Origin: JAYOEY01 sp038116945
Lineage (GTDB): Bacteria; Pseudomonadota; Alphaproteobacteria; MPNO01; UBA2964
Assembly (NCBI GenBank): GCA_038116945.1
Contig: JAYOEY010000001.1
Location: forward strand, 1-64,000
Length of the DNA: 64,000 bases
Direction: 5' to 3'
Shown: piece after piece, positions 26,281 through 34,295 of the stretch
Numbering within the stretch: the first letter of the stretch is position 1
Layout: every line of letters starts with the position of its first letter
Notes under the pieces: model-generated
Seen by the model: only the letters and a program-made list of their open reading frames with translations
Databases searched by the model: none
What the model was told of the DNA's origin: nothing
Position numbers and translations under genes: made by a program

Positions 26281-27069
26281 ATGGCGACCGCTTTATACGA
26301 ACTGGTGGAAGAAGAATCGCTGCGGGGCAAGGTCAGCGAGGCGGAATGGAACGCACGCGTGGAACTCGCCGCCGCGTTCAGAATCGCGGTGTCGCGGGGA
26401 TGGAATCGTTCCACCGCCAACCACATGACGGCGCGGGTTCCCGACCAGCCCGAATATTTCCTGATGAACGCATCGGATTTTGCCTGGGACGAAATCACGG
26501 CGTCGAACCTTCTGAAACTCGATCATGACGGCAAGGTGGTCAGCGACACGGATCGCAAGCCGCGACCGGCGGGTCTCAACTTTCATTCGGCCATCCAGCG
26601 GGAAATGCCGCATATCGGCTGCACCCTACACTGCCATCCGGGCGCGGGCGTCGTCGTGTCGGCGTGGGAAGAAGGGCTCCAGTTCTTCGATCAGGGTTCC
26701 TGCGGCGTCTACGGGCAGGTCGCCTATCACGATTTCGAAGGGCTGGCGCAGGAGGCTGATGAAGCGCCGCGCATCCTCGCCGATCTCGGCGACAAATACA
26801 CCATGATCATGCGCAATCACGGCCTGCTGAGCGTCGGGCGCACGGTGGCGGAAGCCATGGCCTATATGGACAGGCTGGTGAATGCCTGTGCCGCGCAGGA
26901 ACGTATTCTGGCGACCAGCCACGCGACGCCGAGGCCGCTGTCGAAGGAAGTCTGCGAATGGACCGTGTCGCAGATGAACGAGCGGGCGCAGAACAAGCCG
27001 ATCGGCGACGTGGAGTTCAATTCGTGCGTCCGGCGCGAGCTGCGCAACGATCCGTCCTTCGCCCGCTGA
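26281..27069 (+). CDS. Class II aldolase/adducin-fold protein
   Basis: The 262-residue protein has the zinc-binding motif LHCHPGAGV and the distal His in MRNHGLLSVGRT, typical of the fuculose-1-phosphate aldolase/adducin fold. Members include aldolases, epimerases and decarboxylases of aromatic catabolism. It follows the FAD monooxygenase by 75 nt and a DoxX-like gene follows after 10 nt, so a role in processing the hydroxylated product is inferred only from context. Confidence 0.82.
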   Translation: MATALYELVEEESLRGKVSEAEWNARVELAAAFRIAVSRGWNRSTANHMTARVPDQPEYFLMNASDFAWDEITASNLLKLDHDGKVVSDTDRKPRPAGLNFHSAIQREMPHIGCTLHCHPGAGVVVSAWEEGLQFFDQGSCGVYGQVAYHDFEGLAQEADEAPRILADLGDKYTMIMRNHGLLSVGRTVAEAMAYMDRLVNACAAQERILATSHATPRPLSKEVCEWTVSQMNERAQNKPIGDVEFNSCVRRELRNDPSFAR

Positions 27070-27079
27070 GGGCGGCGGC

Positions 27080-27457
27080 ATGACGATCGATCCCGTCCTG
27101 GCCGAACAGATCGGCCGGTATCTGATGGTCGTGCTCTATCTCGGCACGGCAATCTGCAATTCCACGATGAAGGTGAAGCAGCATCAGGACAGGATTGCCG
27201 CCGCCGGCATCCCCACCGCCGGCGCGGTGCTGTGGTTCGGATTCGCGCTGCAATATGCGGGATCGCTGATGCTGCTGTTCGACTGGCACAAGCAGATCGG
27301 CGCGGCGCTCCTGATCGTCTTCACCGTCGCGGCGACGGCGATCTTTCACCGCTGGTGGCTTGTGACGGACGATCCGCTGCGGCGTCACATGCATTTCTCG
27401 TTCGTGTTTTCCAACACCGGCCTGTGCGGCGGGCTGGTCATGCTGATGGCGGGGTAG
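27080..27457 (+). CDS. DoxX-like small membrane protein
   Basis: This 125-residue protein has four predicted membrane segments (IGRYLMVVLYLGTAICN, AGAVLWFGFALQYAGSLML, IGAALLIVFTVAATAIFH, HFSFVFSNTGLCGGLVMLM). The pattern and length resemble the DoxX/SURF4-like group found in catabolic operons, where the function is unknown. It lies 9 nt before the ridA-like gene. Confidence 0.6.
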   Translation: MTIDPVLAEQIGRYLMVVLYLGTAICNSTMKVKQHQDRIAAAGIPTAGAVLWFGFALQYAGSLMLLFDWHKQIGAALLIVFTVAATAIFHRWWLVTDDPLRRHMHFSFVFSNTGLCGGLVMLMAG

Positions 27458-27466
27458 GAGGGGTCC

Positions 27467-27859
27467 ATGGAAAAGGAATTCTTCGCAGGCACCTGGCAGA
27501 AGAACCGCGCGTTCTCGCCTGTCGTCTCAACCACGGGCGGGCGGACGGTCTGGGTTGCCGGCCATGGCGCGCCCCATGATGCCGACGGCAATTCGCTGGC
27601 CGGCAATTTCGATGCCCAGGTGCATGAGAGTTTCCGCCTGATGGAGGCCAGCATGGCCCGCGCCGGCGCAAAACTGGCCGATCTGGTCACCATGACGGTG
27701 TTCATCTCGGACGCGCGGCACGGCAACCGCTTCGTCGAACTGCGCGCCGGCTATTTTCCCGACGGAAACTTCCCGGCCAGCGCCATGCTCACCGTTGCCG
27801 GCTTCGCCCAGCCGGAAATGATGGTGGAGATACAGGGCGTGGCAGTGGTGGCGGAGTAG
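27467..27859 (+). CDS. RidA family (YjgF/Rid) protein
   Basis: The 130-residue protein has the Rid fold motifs VWVAGHGAPHD, ESFRLMEASMARAGAKLADLVTMTVFISDARH and FPASAMLTVAGFAQPEMMVEIQGVAVV. RidA deaminates reactive enamines and imines; relatives in aromatic pathways act as 2-aminomuconate deaminase. The canonical Arg that binds the carboxylate (about residue 105) is not obvious here, so the chemistry may differ. TAGGAGG precedes the ATG. Confidence 0.82.
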   Translation: MEKEFFAGTWQKNRAFSPVVSTTGGRTVWVAGHGAPHDADGNSLAGNFDAQVHESFRLMEASMARAGAKLADLVTMTVFISDARHGNRFVELRAGYFPDGNFPASAMLTVAGFAQPEMMVEIQGVAVVAE

Positions 27860-27881
27860 GGGGATGAAACGAGCGCCGTCC

Positions 27882-27914
27882 TGGCCGATGAAAGCCGGCC
27901 ATGACGAATTTTTT
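27882..27914 (+). terminator. Possible terminator after the RidA gene
   Basis: TGGCCG (27882-27887) pairs with CGGCCA (27896-27901) around an 8-nt loop, and six T residues (27909-27914) follow 7 nt later. It lies between convergent genes, which favours a real terminator for the plus-strand operon, but the spacing to the T-run is loose. Confidence 0.4.
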
Positions 27915-27924
27915 GCCGTGCAGA

Positions 27925-28767
27925 TTACAGCCGTATTTCGTCCAGATACACGCTCTCGGCCAGCGTCACGTCCACGTTCTTCTCTGCAAAGCCTTCAGCC
28001 GCGATCTTTACCGAATAGACGCCGCTGTTCTCTTCCAGCCGGTCGAACTTGAAATCGCCGTAGACGTCGGTGGTGGCTTCGGCAACTGTCGCCCCATCCT
28101 TCGACAGGATGACCGTCGCACCCTCGACGCAATCGACGATGCCGTTCTTTTCCATTGAGACGCTGCCGCCGATGAAGGCCGTGCTATAGCGCCACAGGTT
28201 CTTGTACCAGACACGCGGCTTCGTGCCGTACTCGGGGTTGAGGACTTCGAGCCCTTCCGCTTCCGCGCGGCGGGCCATTTCGTCGTCTTCCTCGCAGACG
28301 ACCTGCATTGCGGCCGTCGGGCAGGATTGCGATCCGCGTGTCTTGGTCCATCCCTGATCGATCAGATGCGCCTCGAACGGCCAGGCCTGGGGGATTTCAA
28401 GCTCTTCGTTCCACCAGATATGGCCGTAGGGACAGCTGTCGACGAGATCCTTGCGGCCCTTCGATTTCTCCGGGTCGATAAGCACGATGCCGTCCTCGCG
28501 CTGGGTAATCTCGCCGCCCGTCGCCGCCTTGACGCAGGGGGCGTCGGCGCAGTGATTGCACATGGTCGGCACGTAGGCGAGATCGACGACAGGGATCTGC
28601 CCGCGCTCCTTTTGCAGGATCTTTATCCATTGATGGCCGTGTCGCGGCATGGGGGCGGCATATTTGCCCCAGTCGTTGCCGACATATTCGTCCATCGTCG
28701 CCAGCGTGCAGAGATTGCAGTTGGTGCACTCGGCCACGTCGATGACCACGTTCCATTTCTTAGACAT
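27925..28767 (-). CDS. Iron-sulfur subunit of a pyrogallol transhydroxylase/resorcinol hydroxylase-type molybdoenzyme
   Basis: The 280-residue protein has ferredoxin-like cysteine groups C14-C17-C20, C70-C73-C78, C112 (DSCPYGHIWWN), C149 and C158, and a C-terminal Ig/transthyretin-like barrel (about residues 195-280), the three-part layout of pyrogallol transhydroxylase beta. Compared with that subunit (as recalled from memory) three cysteines are absent: position 24 is Thr, and a CXXC before the AHL segment is W129-P-F-E132. Probably one of three [4Fe-4S] clusters is lost. The start lies 12 nt after the large-subunit gene. Confidence 0.9.
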   Translation of the reverse strand: MSKKWNVVIDVAECTNCNLCTLATMDEYVGNDWGKYAAPMPRHGHQWIKILQKERGQIPVVDLAYVPTMCNHCADAPCVKAATGGEITQREDGIVLIDPEKSKGRKDLVDSCPYGHIWWNEELEIPQAWPFEAHLIDQGWTKTRGSQSCPTAAMQVVCEEDDEMARRAEAEGLEVLNPEYGTKPRVWYKNLWRYSTAFIGGSVSMEKNGIVDCVEGATVILSKDGATVAEATTDVYGDFKFDRLEENSGVYSVKIAAEGFAEKNVDVTLAESVYLDEIRL

Positions 28768-28779
28768 CGGCGTGCTTCC

Positions 28780-31700
28780 TTACTCTGCCGGAACCGGAAC
28801 GGGCTCGGCCGCAGTTGGCGCTGACGGTTTCGCCTCGGCATAGGCTTCCGAGATGTACTCGGTGCGGCCGTCCCACTTGACGATTTCGACCAGCGCGTTG
28901 GCGCCTGCCAGCGAATGGGTGGTTTTCGTCTGGGTGCGGTGCGGGGTCAGCTGATTGAGGCAGCCGCCGCGGTCCACCGATTTGCCGGGCTCTCCCATGG
29001 GCTCGTACAAAGCGGCGGATTCGAAGCCGTGGCACACGCCGCGCGGCAGGCGCTGGGTTGGCAGCGCGGCGCAGATCACCGCACCCCGGGCGTTGTGCAC
29101 CATGACGAGGTCGTCCTTTCCGATCCCGCGCTCTTTCGCATCGTCCGCATTCATGCGGATGATCCAGTAGTACCAGCCATCGACCAGCACCCTGTGATCC
29201 TCGATGTTCAGCAGGAAGCTGTCCTTGCCGTCACCCTGCGTGTGGAACGAATAGCGCGAATGCGGCGTCAGCATCTGCAGCGGATATTTGTCGTACATGT
29301 CGCCGGAATGCGGGCCTTCCCAGGCGGGTTCGTACTTGACGATGGGCGGGCGTTCCGGGTCGTGGAAGCGCTTGAGGCTGTTGCATTCGAATTCGAGCTT
29401 GCCCGACTGCGTCTGGAGCCCCTTGAGGAATTCCTCTGTGTAGTCGGAGGGAAGGGGGTGCGGTTCGGGCACGTCCTTCTTGCGGTTTTCCCAGAACCAG
29501 CGGAACGAGACAGGGGCGCGCAGCTTTTCCTTTTCCGCCGGTACCACGAAATAGCCTTTGCGCAGGAAATCCTTCCATGAAATGTGCTGGGGCAGGTCGG
29601 AGGCGTCGAACATGCGCTTGACCCAGTCGATCTCGTTCACCCCCTCCGAGAAATAGTTGGCGAGACCGAGCCGCTTGCTGAGCTCATTGAATATCCAGTA
29701 ATCCGATTTCGATTCGCCCATCGGCTTGATTGCCGGAGCCTGGAAGACGATGACCCGGTGGTTGAGCTGCTGCTGGCCGTGATGGCCGTATCCGCCGAGA
29801 CCGGCCCATTCGCTGATATCGACCCGCTCGAAATTGGTGCAGGCAGGCAGGATGATGTCGGCGAACTTGGCCTCGCCTTCCCGCCAGATCGACTGGTTGA
29901 CCACGAACTCCAGATTTTCCGACTGGTACATCTTCACCCAGCGGTTGGTGTTGTTCATGGTCGCGAGAATCGATCCGCCATACTTGTACAGCATCGACAC
30001 CTTCGCATGACCGGGGGCCGGATAGCCGAACTTGGCGAACTGGATTTCGATCGATTTGCCGACCCAGGGATAGCCCTCGGTCTTTCCGTCGATGACCGCC
30101 TCGGGCATTCCGATGCGCGGGATTTTCTGGTTCGGCGTGTTCATGGTGGGGAGCTGCGGCATGCGCTGATACAGCTCTACCGGCATGGCGGTGCCTTCAA
30201 GATCGCCCGACATCCCGCCGTCGGCGTAACCCGGGAAGTAGAAGTTGAAGTCGATCGGGCAGCCCCATTGCAGGTTGCCCATGTTTACGCCCGGCTTGCC
30301 CAGCCCCTGCATGGCGACGAGGCAGACCATGACGCGCGCCCACTGGATTCCCGTCTGGTTGCGGCACGCACCGCCATGCCCGTTGCCCCATCCACCGGGC
30401 GCCAGATAGACGCGCTTGCGGCCCCAGTCGCGTGCCAGGGCGCGGACGTCACGCGCCGGAACGCCGGTTTCCTCTTCCTGCCATTCAGGCGTTTTCGGAA
30501 TGCCGTCCTCTTCACCGAGCAGGTACGACTTCCACGCGTCGAATCCCACCGTATGGGTTTCGACATATTCCTTGTCGTAGAGCCCTTCCTGGATCCAGAC
30601 ATATGCGATGGCCATCGCCATTGCGACCGAGGTGGTGGGTTTCGGCGCGAACCACTTGCCGCCGAGGAACTGGGCGGACTGGTTGTAGTAGGGATCGACA
30701 TGAACCACGTCGATGCCGAGTTCCTTGTTCTTGAGCCATTGCCGGCGGACGGTGCCTTCCTGGGCGCCATAGGATCCGGAGGTGGTTTCCGGGTCGGCGG
30801 ACCAGAACACGATCATGTCGCAATTCTGCAGGCAGTCCTCGACCGTGCCGTAGGTCTCCGACTGGCCCACGCGAAGCGTGTGACCCCAGTGATGCACGGC
30901 GCCCCAGTACCAGCCTTCCCAGCTGTCCGGGTTGTGATGAACCGGCGTGTGGCCGACCGCGTTGCGGAAGCGGTAGAGCGCCGACAGGTAGTAGCCGATA
31001 TTGCCCCAGGTATGGTGTGAGCCGTGGCTGACCGCCATGGCGCCGGGCCCGTGCTTGCTCTTGGCGCGCTTGATTTCGCTGGCGACGATGTCGAGCGCCT
31101 CGTCCCACGAAATCTTCTCATATCCGGAAACACCGCGGTTCCGGGTGTTGCGCTCGCCGTTCGGGTCGAAATCGACGCGCTTCATCGGATGGAGCAGCCG
31201 TTCCGGGGAATAGACGATGGATTTGGCGTTCTGCCCATGGGGAGCCAGCGTGGTGCGGCGCGGCGGGGTGAATTCCATGCCGCGCGCCTTGATTGTCCAG
31301 GGCTGCGGGTCGGTTTCGTCGAAATCGATCGGCGTCATGCGGATGATCTTGTCGTCCTTGACGTCGACGAATACCGGACCGCCATTGGTCATGTTGACCG
31401 TGCGCGTCACGCCGCCGGGCATTTCCTTGCCCCATTTCCACCCGATCGACTGGGTCATCATGACGGTCTGGGCGAACCAGTTGGTGAGATCTTCGGTGCC
31501 CTCGACCGAAATGTTGAAATCCTTCTGCGCGTTGATCTGGTCCAGCCAGTTGATAGGCGGGCGCAGCAGTTTCGACGCGATCTTTGCATTCTTGAAGGCG
31601 AGCTTGATATCGGGCTCGCCGTGCAGCCCTGCCTTCGACGACACCTTGCCGTCGCTGAAGGTAAAGGTCCGTCCGATTTCCTCGTCCTTCGCCAGGATCT

Positions 31701-31806
31701 GGGCGGTCAGGTTCCGCTCCTTCAGCCGTTCGCGGAATTCGGGATATTTCGATGCGGTAAAGCGCAGGATCTTGTCGAGACCGAAAAGAATTAATTGAAA
31801 TTGCAT
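28780..31806 (-). CDS. Molybdopterin large subunit, pyrogallol transhydroxylase/resorcinol hydroxylase type, with N-terminal SCP2-like domain
   Basis: The 1008-residue subunit binds Mo-bis-MGD and should move or add hydroxyl groups on polyphenols without O2. From residue about 130 (PGGVTRTVNMTNGGPVFVDV) it follows pyrogallol transhydroxylase alpha: H264 in GSHHTWGN and D294-S295 in HNPDSWEGWYWGA match His144, Asp174 and the Mo-ligand Ser175, as I recall them, with a constant offset of 120; a Tyr (NFYFPGY) is near the third catalytic site. The extra 118 N-terminal residues (RTFTFSDGKVSS, then NISVEGTEDL) read as an SCP2-like domain. No Tat signal, so cytoplasmic. Confidence 0.92.
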   Translation of the reverse strand: MQFQLILFGLDKILRFTASKYPEFRERLKERNLTAQILAKDEEIGRTFTFSDGKVSSKAGLHGEPDIKLAFKNAKIASKLLRPPINWLDQINAQKDFNISVEGTEDLTNWFAQTVMMTQSIGWKWGKEMPGGVTRTVNMTNGGPVFVDVKDDKIIRMTPIDFDETDPQPWTIKARGMEFTPPRRTTLAPHGQNAKSIVYSPERLLHPMKRVDFDPNGERNTRNRGVSGYEKISWDEALDIVASEIKRAKSKHGPGAMAVSHGSHHTWGNIGYYLSALYRFRNAVGHTPVHHNPDSWEGWYWGAVHHWGHTLRVGQSETYGTVEDCLQNCDMIVFWSADPETTSGSYGAQEGTVRRQWLKNKELGIDVVHVDPYYNQSAQFLGGKWFAPKPTTSVAMAMAIAYVWIQEGLYDKEYVETHTVGFDAWKSYLLGEEDGIPKTPEWQEEETGVPARDVRALARDWGRKRVYLAPGGWGNGHGGACRNQTGIQWARVMVCLVAMQGLGKPGVNMGNLQWGCPIDFNFYFPGYADGGMSGDLEGTAMPVELYQRMPQLPTMNTPNQKIPRIGMPEAVIDGKTEGYPWVGKSIEIQFAKFGYPAPGHAKVSMLYKYGGSILATMNNTNRWVKMYQSENLEFVVNQSIWREGEAKFADIILPACTNFERVDISEWAGLGGYGHHGQQQLNHRVIVFQAPAIKPMGESKSDYWIFNELSKRLGLANYFSEGVNEIDWVKRMFDASDLPQHISWKDFLRKGYFVVPAEKEKLRAPVSFRWFWENRKKDVPEPHPLPSDYTEEFLKGLQTQSGKLEFECNSLKRFHDPERPPIVKYEPAWEGPHSGDMYDKYPLQMLTPHSRYSFHTQGDGKDSFLLNIEDHRVLVDGWYYWIIRMNADDAKERGIGKDDLVMVHNARGAVICAALPTQRLPRGVCHGFESAALYEPMGEPGKSVDRGGCLNQLTPHRTQTKTTHSLAGANALVEIVKWDGRTEYISEAYAEAKPSAPTAAEPVPVPAE

Positions 31807-31904
31807 GGCGTTTCCCCGGAATCCGGCAAATCGTTAAGGGTGTGCAGAATAAAGGAATCCCGCCCGTGCCGAAAGCCTGCTAAGGCTCCTATTCGGCCTG
31901 CATT

Positions 31905-32450
31905 TTAGCGTTTCAGGCGATAGGGAACGTCTTCCGGCGGGTCGCAATCATACGCATTGGTCGTCAGGCAGGTCATGGAAAACTGGCCGATATTGCCGAT
32001 CAGGCAGACCAGTTCCTTCCCGTCGAACAGTTCTGCCGCCCGGGCGAAGGTCGCGTCGCTCAGCTTTCGGGCGTCAAGGAGTTCTGCGGTCAGCTCGTAA
32101 GCCGCTTTTTCGCGCGGATCGCCGAGCGCCGGTTTGCGCCCGTCATTGATGGCATCGATAATTTCCCGTTCTACGCCGGCGGCAACGGCGCCCCGCTCCT
32201 GGACCGCCCATGGAAATTCGGCGCCCCAGAATCGCACGACGGCGAGGACGACGATCTGCCGTTCGCGCCGGGTCAGGCCGCCCTCTGCCAGGCACACCGA
32301 CTGGTTGCGTGCCTCCCGCATGAATTGAGGGTAGTGGATATAGGCGGAGTAGGGGCCGGCGAGCGGCGCGCCTTCCGACGCCATCTCGTCGTAGACCCGG
32401 CCCTGCTCCTCGTTCATTTCCTCGCGTGCAAGCACGCGCCCGCGGGTCAC
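31905..32450 (-). CDS. Carboxymuconolactone decarboxylase-family protein (copy 1)
   Basis: The 181-residue protein belongs to the CMD/AhpD-like fold; REMNEEQGRVYDEM, GGLTRRERQIVVLAVVRFWGAE and LFDGKELVCLIGNIGQFSMTC are typical. It lacks the AhpD CXXC redox pair, so decarboxylase or hydrolytic chemistry is more likely than peroxidase reduction. The start is GTG. It is a tandem paralogue of the next gene, exactly the same length, 5 nt apart; the C-terminal thirds are near-identical (IGQFSMTCLTTNAYDC). Confidence 0.85.
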   Translation of the reverse strand: MTRGRVLAREEMNEEQGRVYDEMASEGAPLAGPYSAYIHYPQFMREARNQSVCLAEGGLTRRERQIVVLAVVRFWGAEFPWAVQERGAVAAGVEREIIDAINDGRKPALGDPREKAAYELTAELLDARKLSDATFARAAELFDGKELVCLIGNIGQFSMTCLTTNAYDCDPPEDVPYRLKR

Positions 32451-32455
32451 GGCGC

Positions 32456-33001
32456 CTAGTGCTGCAGGCGGTGGGGGACGTCGTCCGGCGGCGTGCAGTC
32501 GTAGGCGATGGTCGTCAGGCAGGTCATGGAAAACTGGCCGATGCTTGCGATCAGGCTGACGAGCTCCTTCTCGTTGAACAGGCCCGATGCCCGGTCGAAC
32601 GTTTCCTGGCTGAGCTTGCGGTTGTTCAGCAGCTCGACGGTCAGGTCGTACGAAGCCTTTTCGCGCGGGTCGCTGAGGTCCGGCGTGCCGCCCGAATTGA
32701 TGGCGTCGATAATCTCCTGTTCCAGACCGATATTGAGAGCGCCGCGCGTCTGGACCGCCCAGGGGTACTCGGCGCCCCAGAAGCGAATAATGGCCATGAC
32801 CGCTATCTGCCGTTCGCGCTTCGAGAGGCCTCCCTGCCCCAGAACGTTGGAAATGTCCTGTGCCTGACGCATCAGCTTCGGATAGCGGATATAGGCCCAG
32901 TAGGGCCCGCCCAGCGGTCCGCCTTCTTCCTTTACGGTGTCATAGAGCGTTCCCTGTTCTTCGTTCATCTCGTCGCGCGAAAGCACGTGAATGCGTGTCA
33001 T
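32456..33001 (-). CDS. Carboxymuconolactone decarboxylase-family protein (copy 2)
   Basis: The second 181-residue copy (MTRIHVLSRDEMNEEQG) has GGLSKRERQIAVMAIIRFWGAE and LFNEKELVSLIASIGQFSMTC. It too has no CXXC. It is transcribed first, its stop 5 nt before copy 1, and both precede the molybdenum enzyme genes on the same strand with a 98-nt gap. A step on a ring-derived lactone or keto-acid is inferred from position only. Confidence 0.85.
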   Translation of the reverse strand: MTRIHVLSRDEMNEEQGTLYDTVKEEGGPLGGPYWAYIRYPKLMRQAQDISNVLGQGGLSKRERQIAVMAIIRFWGAEYPWAVQTRGALNIGLEQEIIDAINSGGTPDLSDPREKASYDLTVELLNNRKLSQETFDRASGLFNEKELVSLIASIGQFSMTCLTTIAYDCTPPDDVPHRLQH

Positions 33002-33052
33002 CGGAATCTCCCTGTCTGTGATTGCAGTTCGGCGATTTTAGACGCGGGCGGG

Positions 33053-33081
33053 CTGACGCGATACTGCTGGAGGGGTAGAAT
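33053..33081 (+). promoter_or_regulatory. Possible promoter for the alpha/beta hydrolase gene
   Basis: CTGACG (33053-33058), a 17-nt spacer and TAGAAT (33076-33081) resemble a sigma-70 promoter in the 103-nt divergent gap. A promoter for the opposite-strand CMD genes should lie in the same gap but was not recognised. Confidence 0.35.
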
Positions 33082-33104
33082 TCCGGAAACGCAGGGAGGA
33101 CGAC

Positions 33105-34229
33105 ATGTTTCAGTACTGGACCGAAGACACGCGCGAGTCGGTCGTTTTTTCATTCCACCTGGTGTGGCTGTTTTACGAAGCCGTTCAGGGCGGGGCCGAT
33201 ACCAACGAGCTGTTTCACGCCGCGCGGAAAATCCGGTCCGGCAATTCGGAGGACTGGCATGATGCGTTTTACGAACTCGGCGACCGGATAAAGGCGATCG
33301 GGGACGAGGCGGACGCTGCCGGGCACGATGTGACGGCGGGACAGGCCTGGTGGCGGGCCTTCACCTATTACCGTTCGGCTGAACGCGTTCTGGCGGGAAA
33401 GGATCCTCGCAAGCTGCCGATGTACGAGCGTTGCATCGATTGTTTCTATAAGGGCATCGACCGCACGCCGCATGTCTACGAGCGGATTGCCATCCCGTTC
33501 GACGGAAACCAGCTCGAAGGGCTTTTCCTGCCGCCGCGCAGCGACCGGCGCGGCACGCCGGCGCCGGTGATCATTTTTCCGACCGGCGCGGACGCTCTGC
33601 CCGAGGAGCAGCTGTTCCGGGGCGCGCAGGAGATGACGGCACGGGGTGCCGGGGTGCTGGTATTCAACGGGCCGGGGCAGGGGAAGTCGATCCGGGTGCT
33701 GGGCCTCCCTACCATTCCGGATTACGAGCGCGTGTTCAGTGCGGCGGTGGATTACCTGGAAACCAGAAGTGACGTGGATCACGACCGGATCGGGCTGATC
33801 GGAGGCTCGATGGCGGGATACTATGCGCCGCGCGCGGTCAGTTTCGAACACCGTATCAAGGCCTGCGTCGTCTGGGGTGCGCTCTACGACGTGCTGCGCG
33901 ACTTATACGAACCTTATCCACCGCTCCATGAACAGCTTCAGTGGATAACCGGCACGGGGTCGGATGCGGAGGCGCGCGAATATCTCTCCGACTTCAATCT
34001 CGAAGGAAAGCTGGCCAATGTTCGGTGTCCCATGCTGGTGACGCACGGCGCGCGCGATCACATGGTGCCGGCATCGTCGGCCCAGCGCCTGTTCGACGAA
34101 CTGCCGGTCGCCGACAAGACACTGCGGATCTATGACGACGAGATTGGCGGTTCCGGCCATTGCAGCGTCGATAACTGGACGCAGGTGGTCGCCTATCAGA
34201 TTGACTGGGTGCTGGACAAGCTGGGGTGA
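33105..34229 (+). CDS. Alpha/beta hydrolase of the 2,6-dihydroxypseudooxynicotine hydrolase type
   Basis: The 374-residue protein has a helical N-terminal domain (about 1-125) and an alpha/beta-hydrolase core from about 130. The nucleophile elbow is GGSMAG with S235; the acid lies in THGARDHMVP and His in GGSGHCSVDN. This two-domain plan fits the C-C bond hydrolase that splits 2,6-dihydroxypseudooxynicotine and related esterases (FrsA-like). The elbow is G-X-S-X-A rather than G-X-S-X-G. It is divergent from the CMD pair and could be the ring-opening or side-chain-cleaving step; that is inference. Confidence 0.72.
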   Translation: MFQYWTEDTRESVVFSFHLVWLFYEAVQGGADTNELFHAARKIRSGNSEDWHDAFYELGDRIKAIGDEADAAGHDVTAGQAWWRAFTYYRSAERVLAGKDPRKLPMYERCIDCFYKGIDRTPHVYERIAIPFDGNQLEGLFLPPRSDRRGTPAPVIIFPTGADALPEEQLFRGAQEMTARGAGVLVFNGPGQGKSIRVLGLPTIPDYERVFSAAVDYLETRSDVDHDRIGLIGGSMAGYYAPRAVSFEHRIKACVVWGALYDVLRDLYEPYPPLHEQLQWITGTGSDAEAREYLSDFNLEGKLANVRCPMLVTHGARDHMVPASSAQRLFDELPVADKTLRIYDDEIGGSGHCSVDNWTQVVAYQIDWVLDKLG

Positions 34230-34233
34230 CCAT

Positions 34234-34275
34234 CCCGGTTCGGAACCGGGCCGGTACGGGTTTAGCCCCGTGCCT
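34234..34275 (+). terminator. Tandem hairpins between convergent genes
   Basis: CCCGGTT/AACCGGG (34234-34240 with 34244-34250) is followed by GGTACGGG/CCCGTGCC, 8 bp with one G-T pair. Neither has a clear U-run. Their position between convergent genes suggests bidirectional termination or RNA end protection. Confidence 0.35.
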
Positions 34276-34295
34276 GAACGCGTTCGACGGGAAGT

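Noticed and set aside
28381..28420. Frameshift or sequencing error explaining the missing CXXC in the Fe-S subunit
   Set aside because: The frame stays open on both sides and flanking residues (NEELEIPQAWPFEAHLID) align in register with the family; substitution, not frameshift, fits better.
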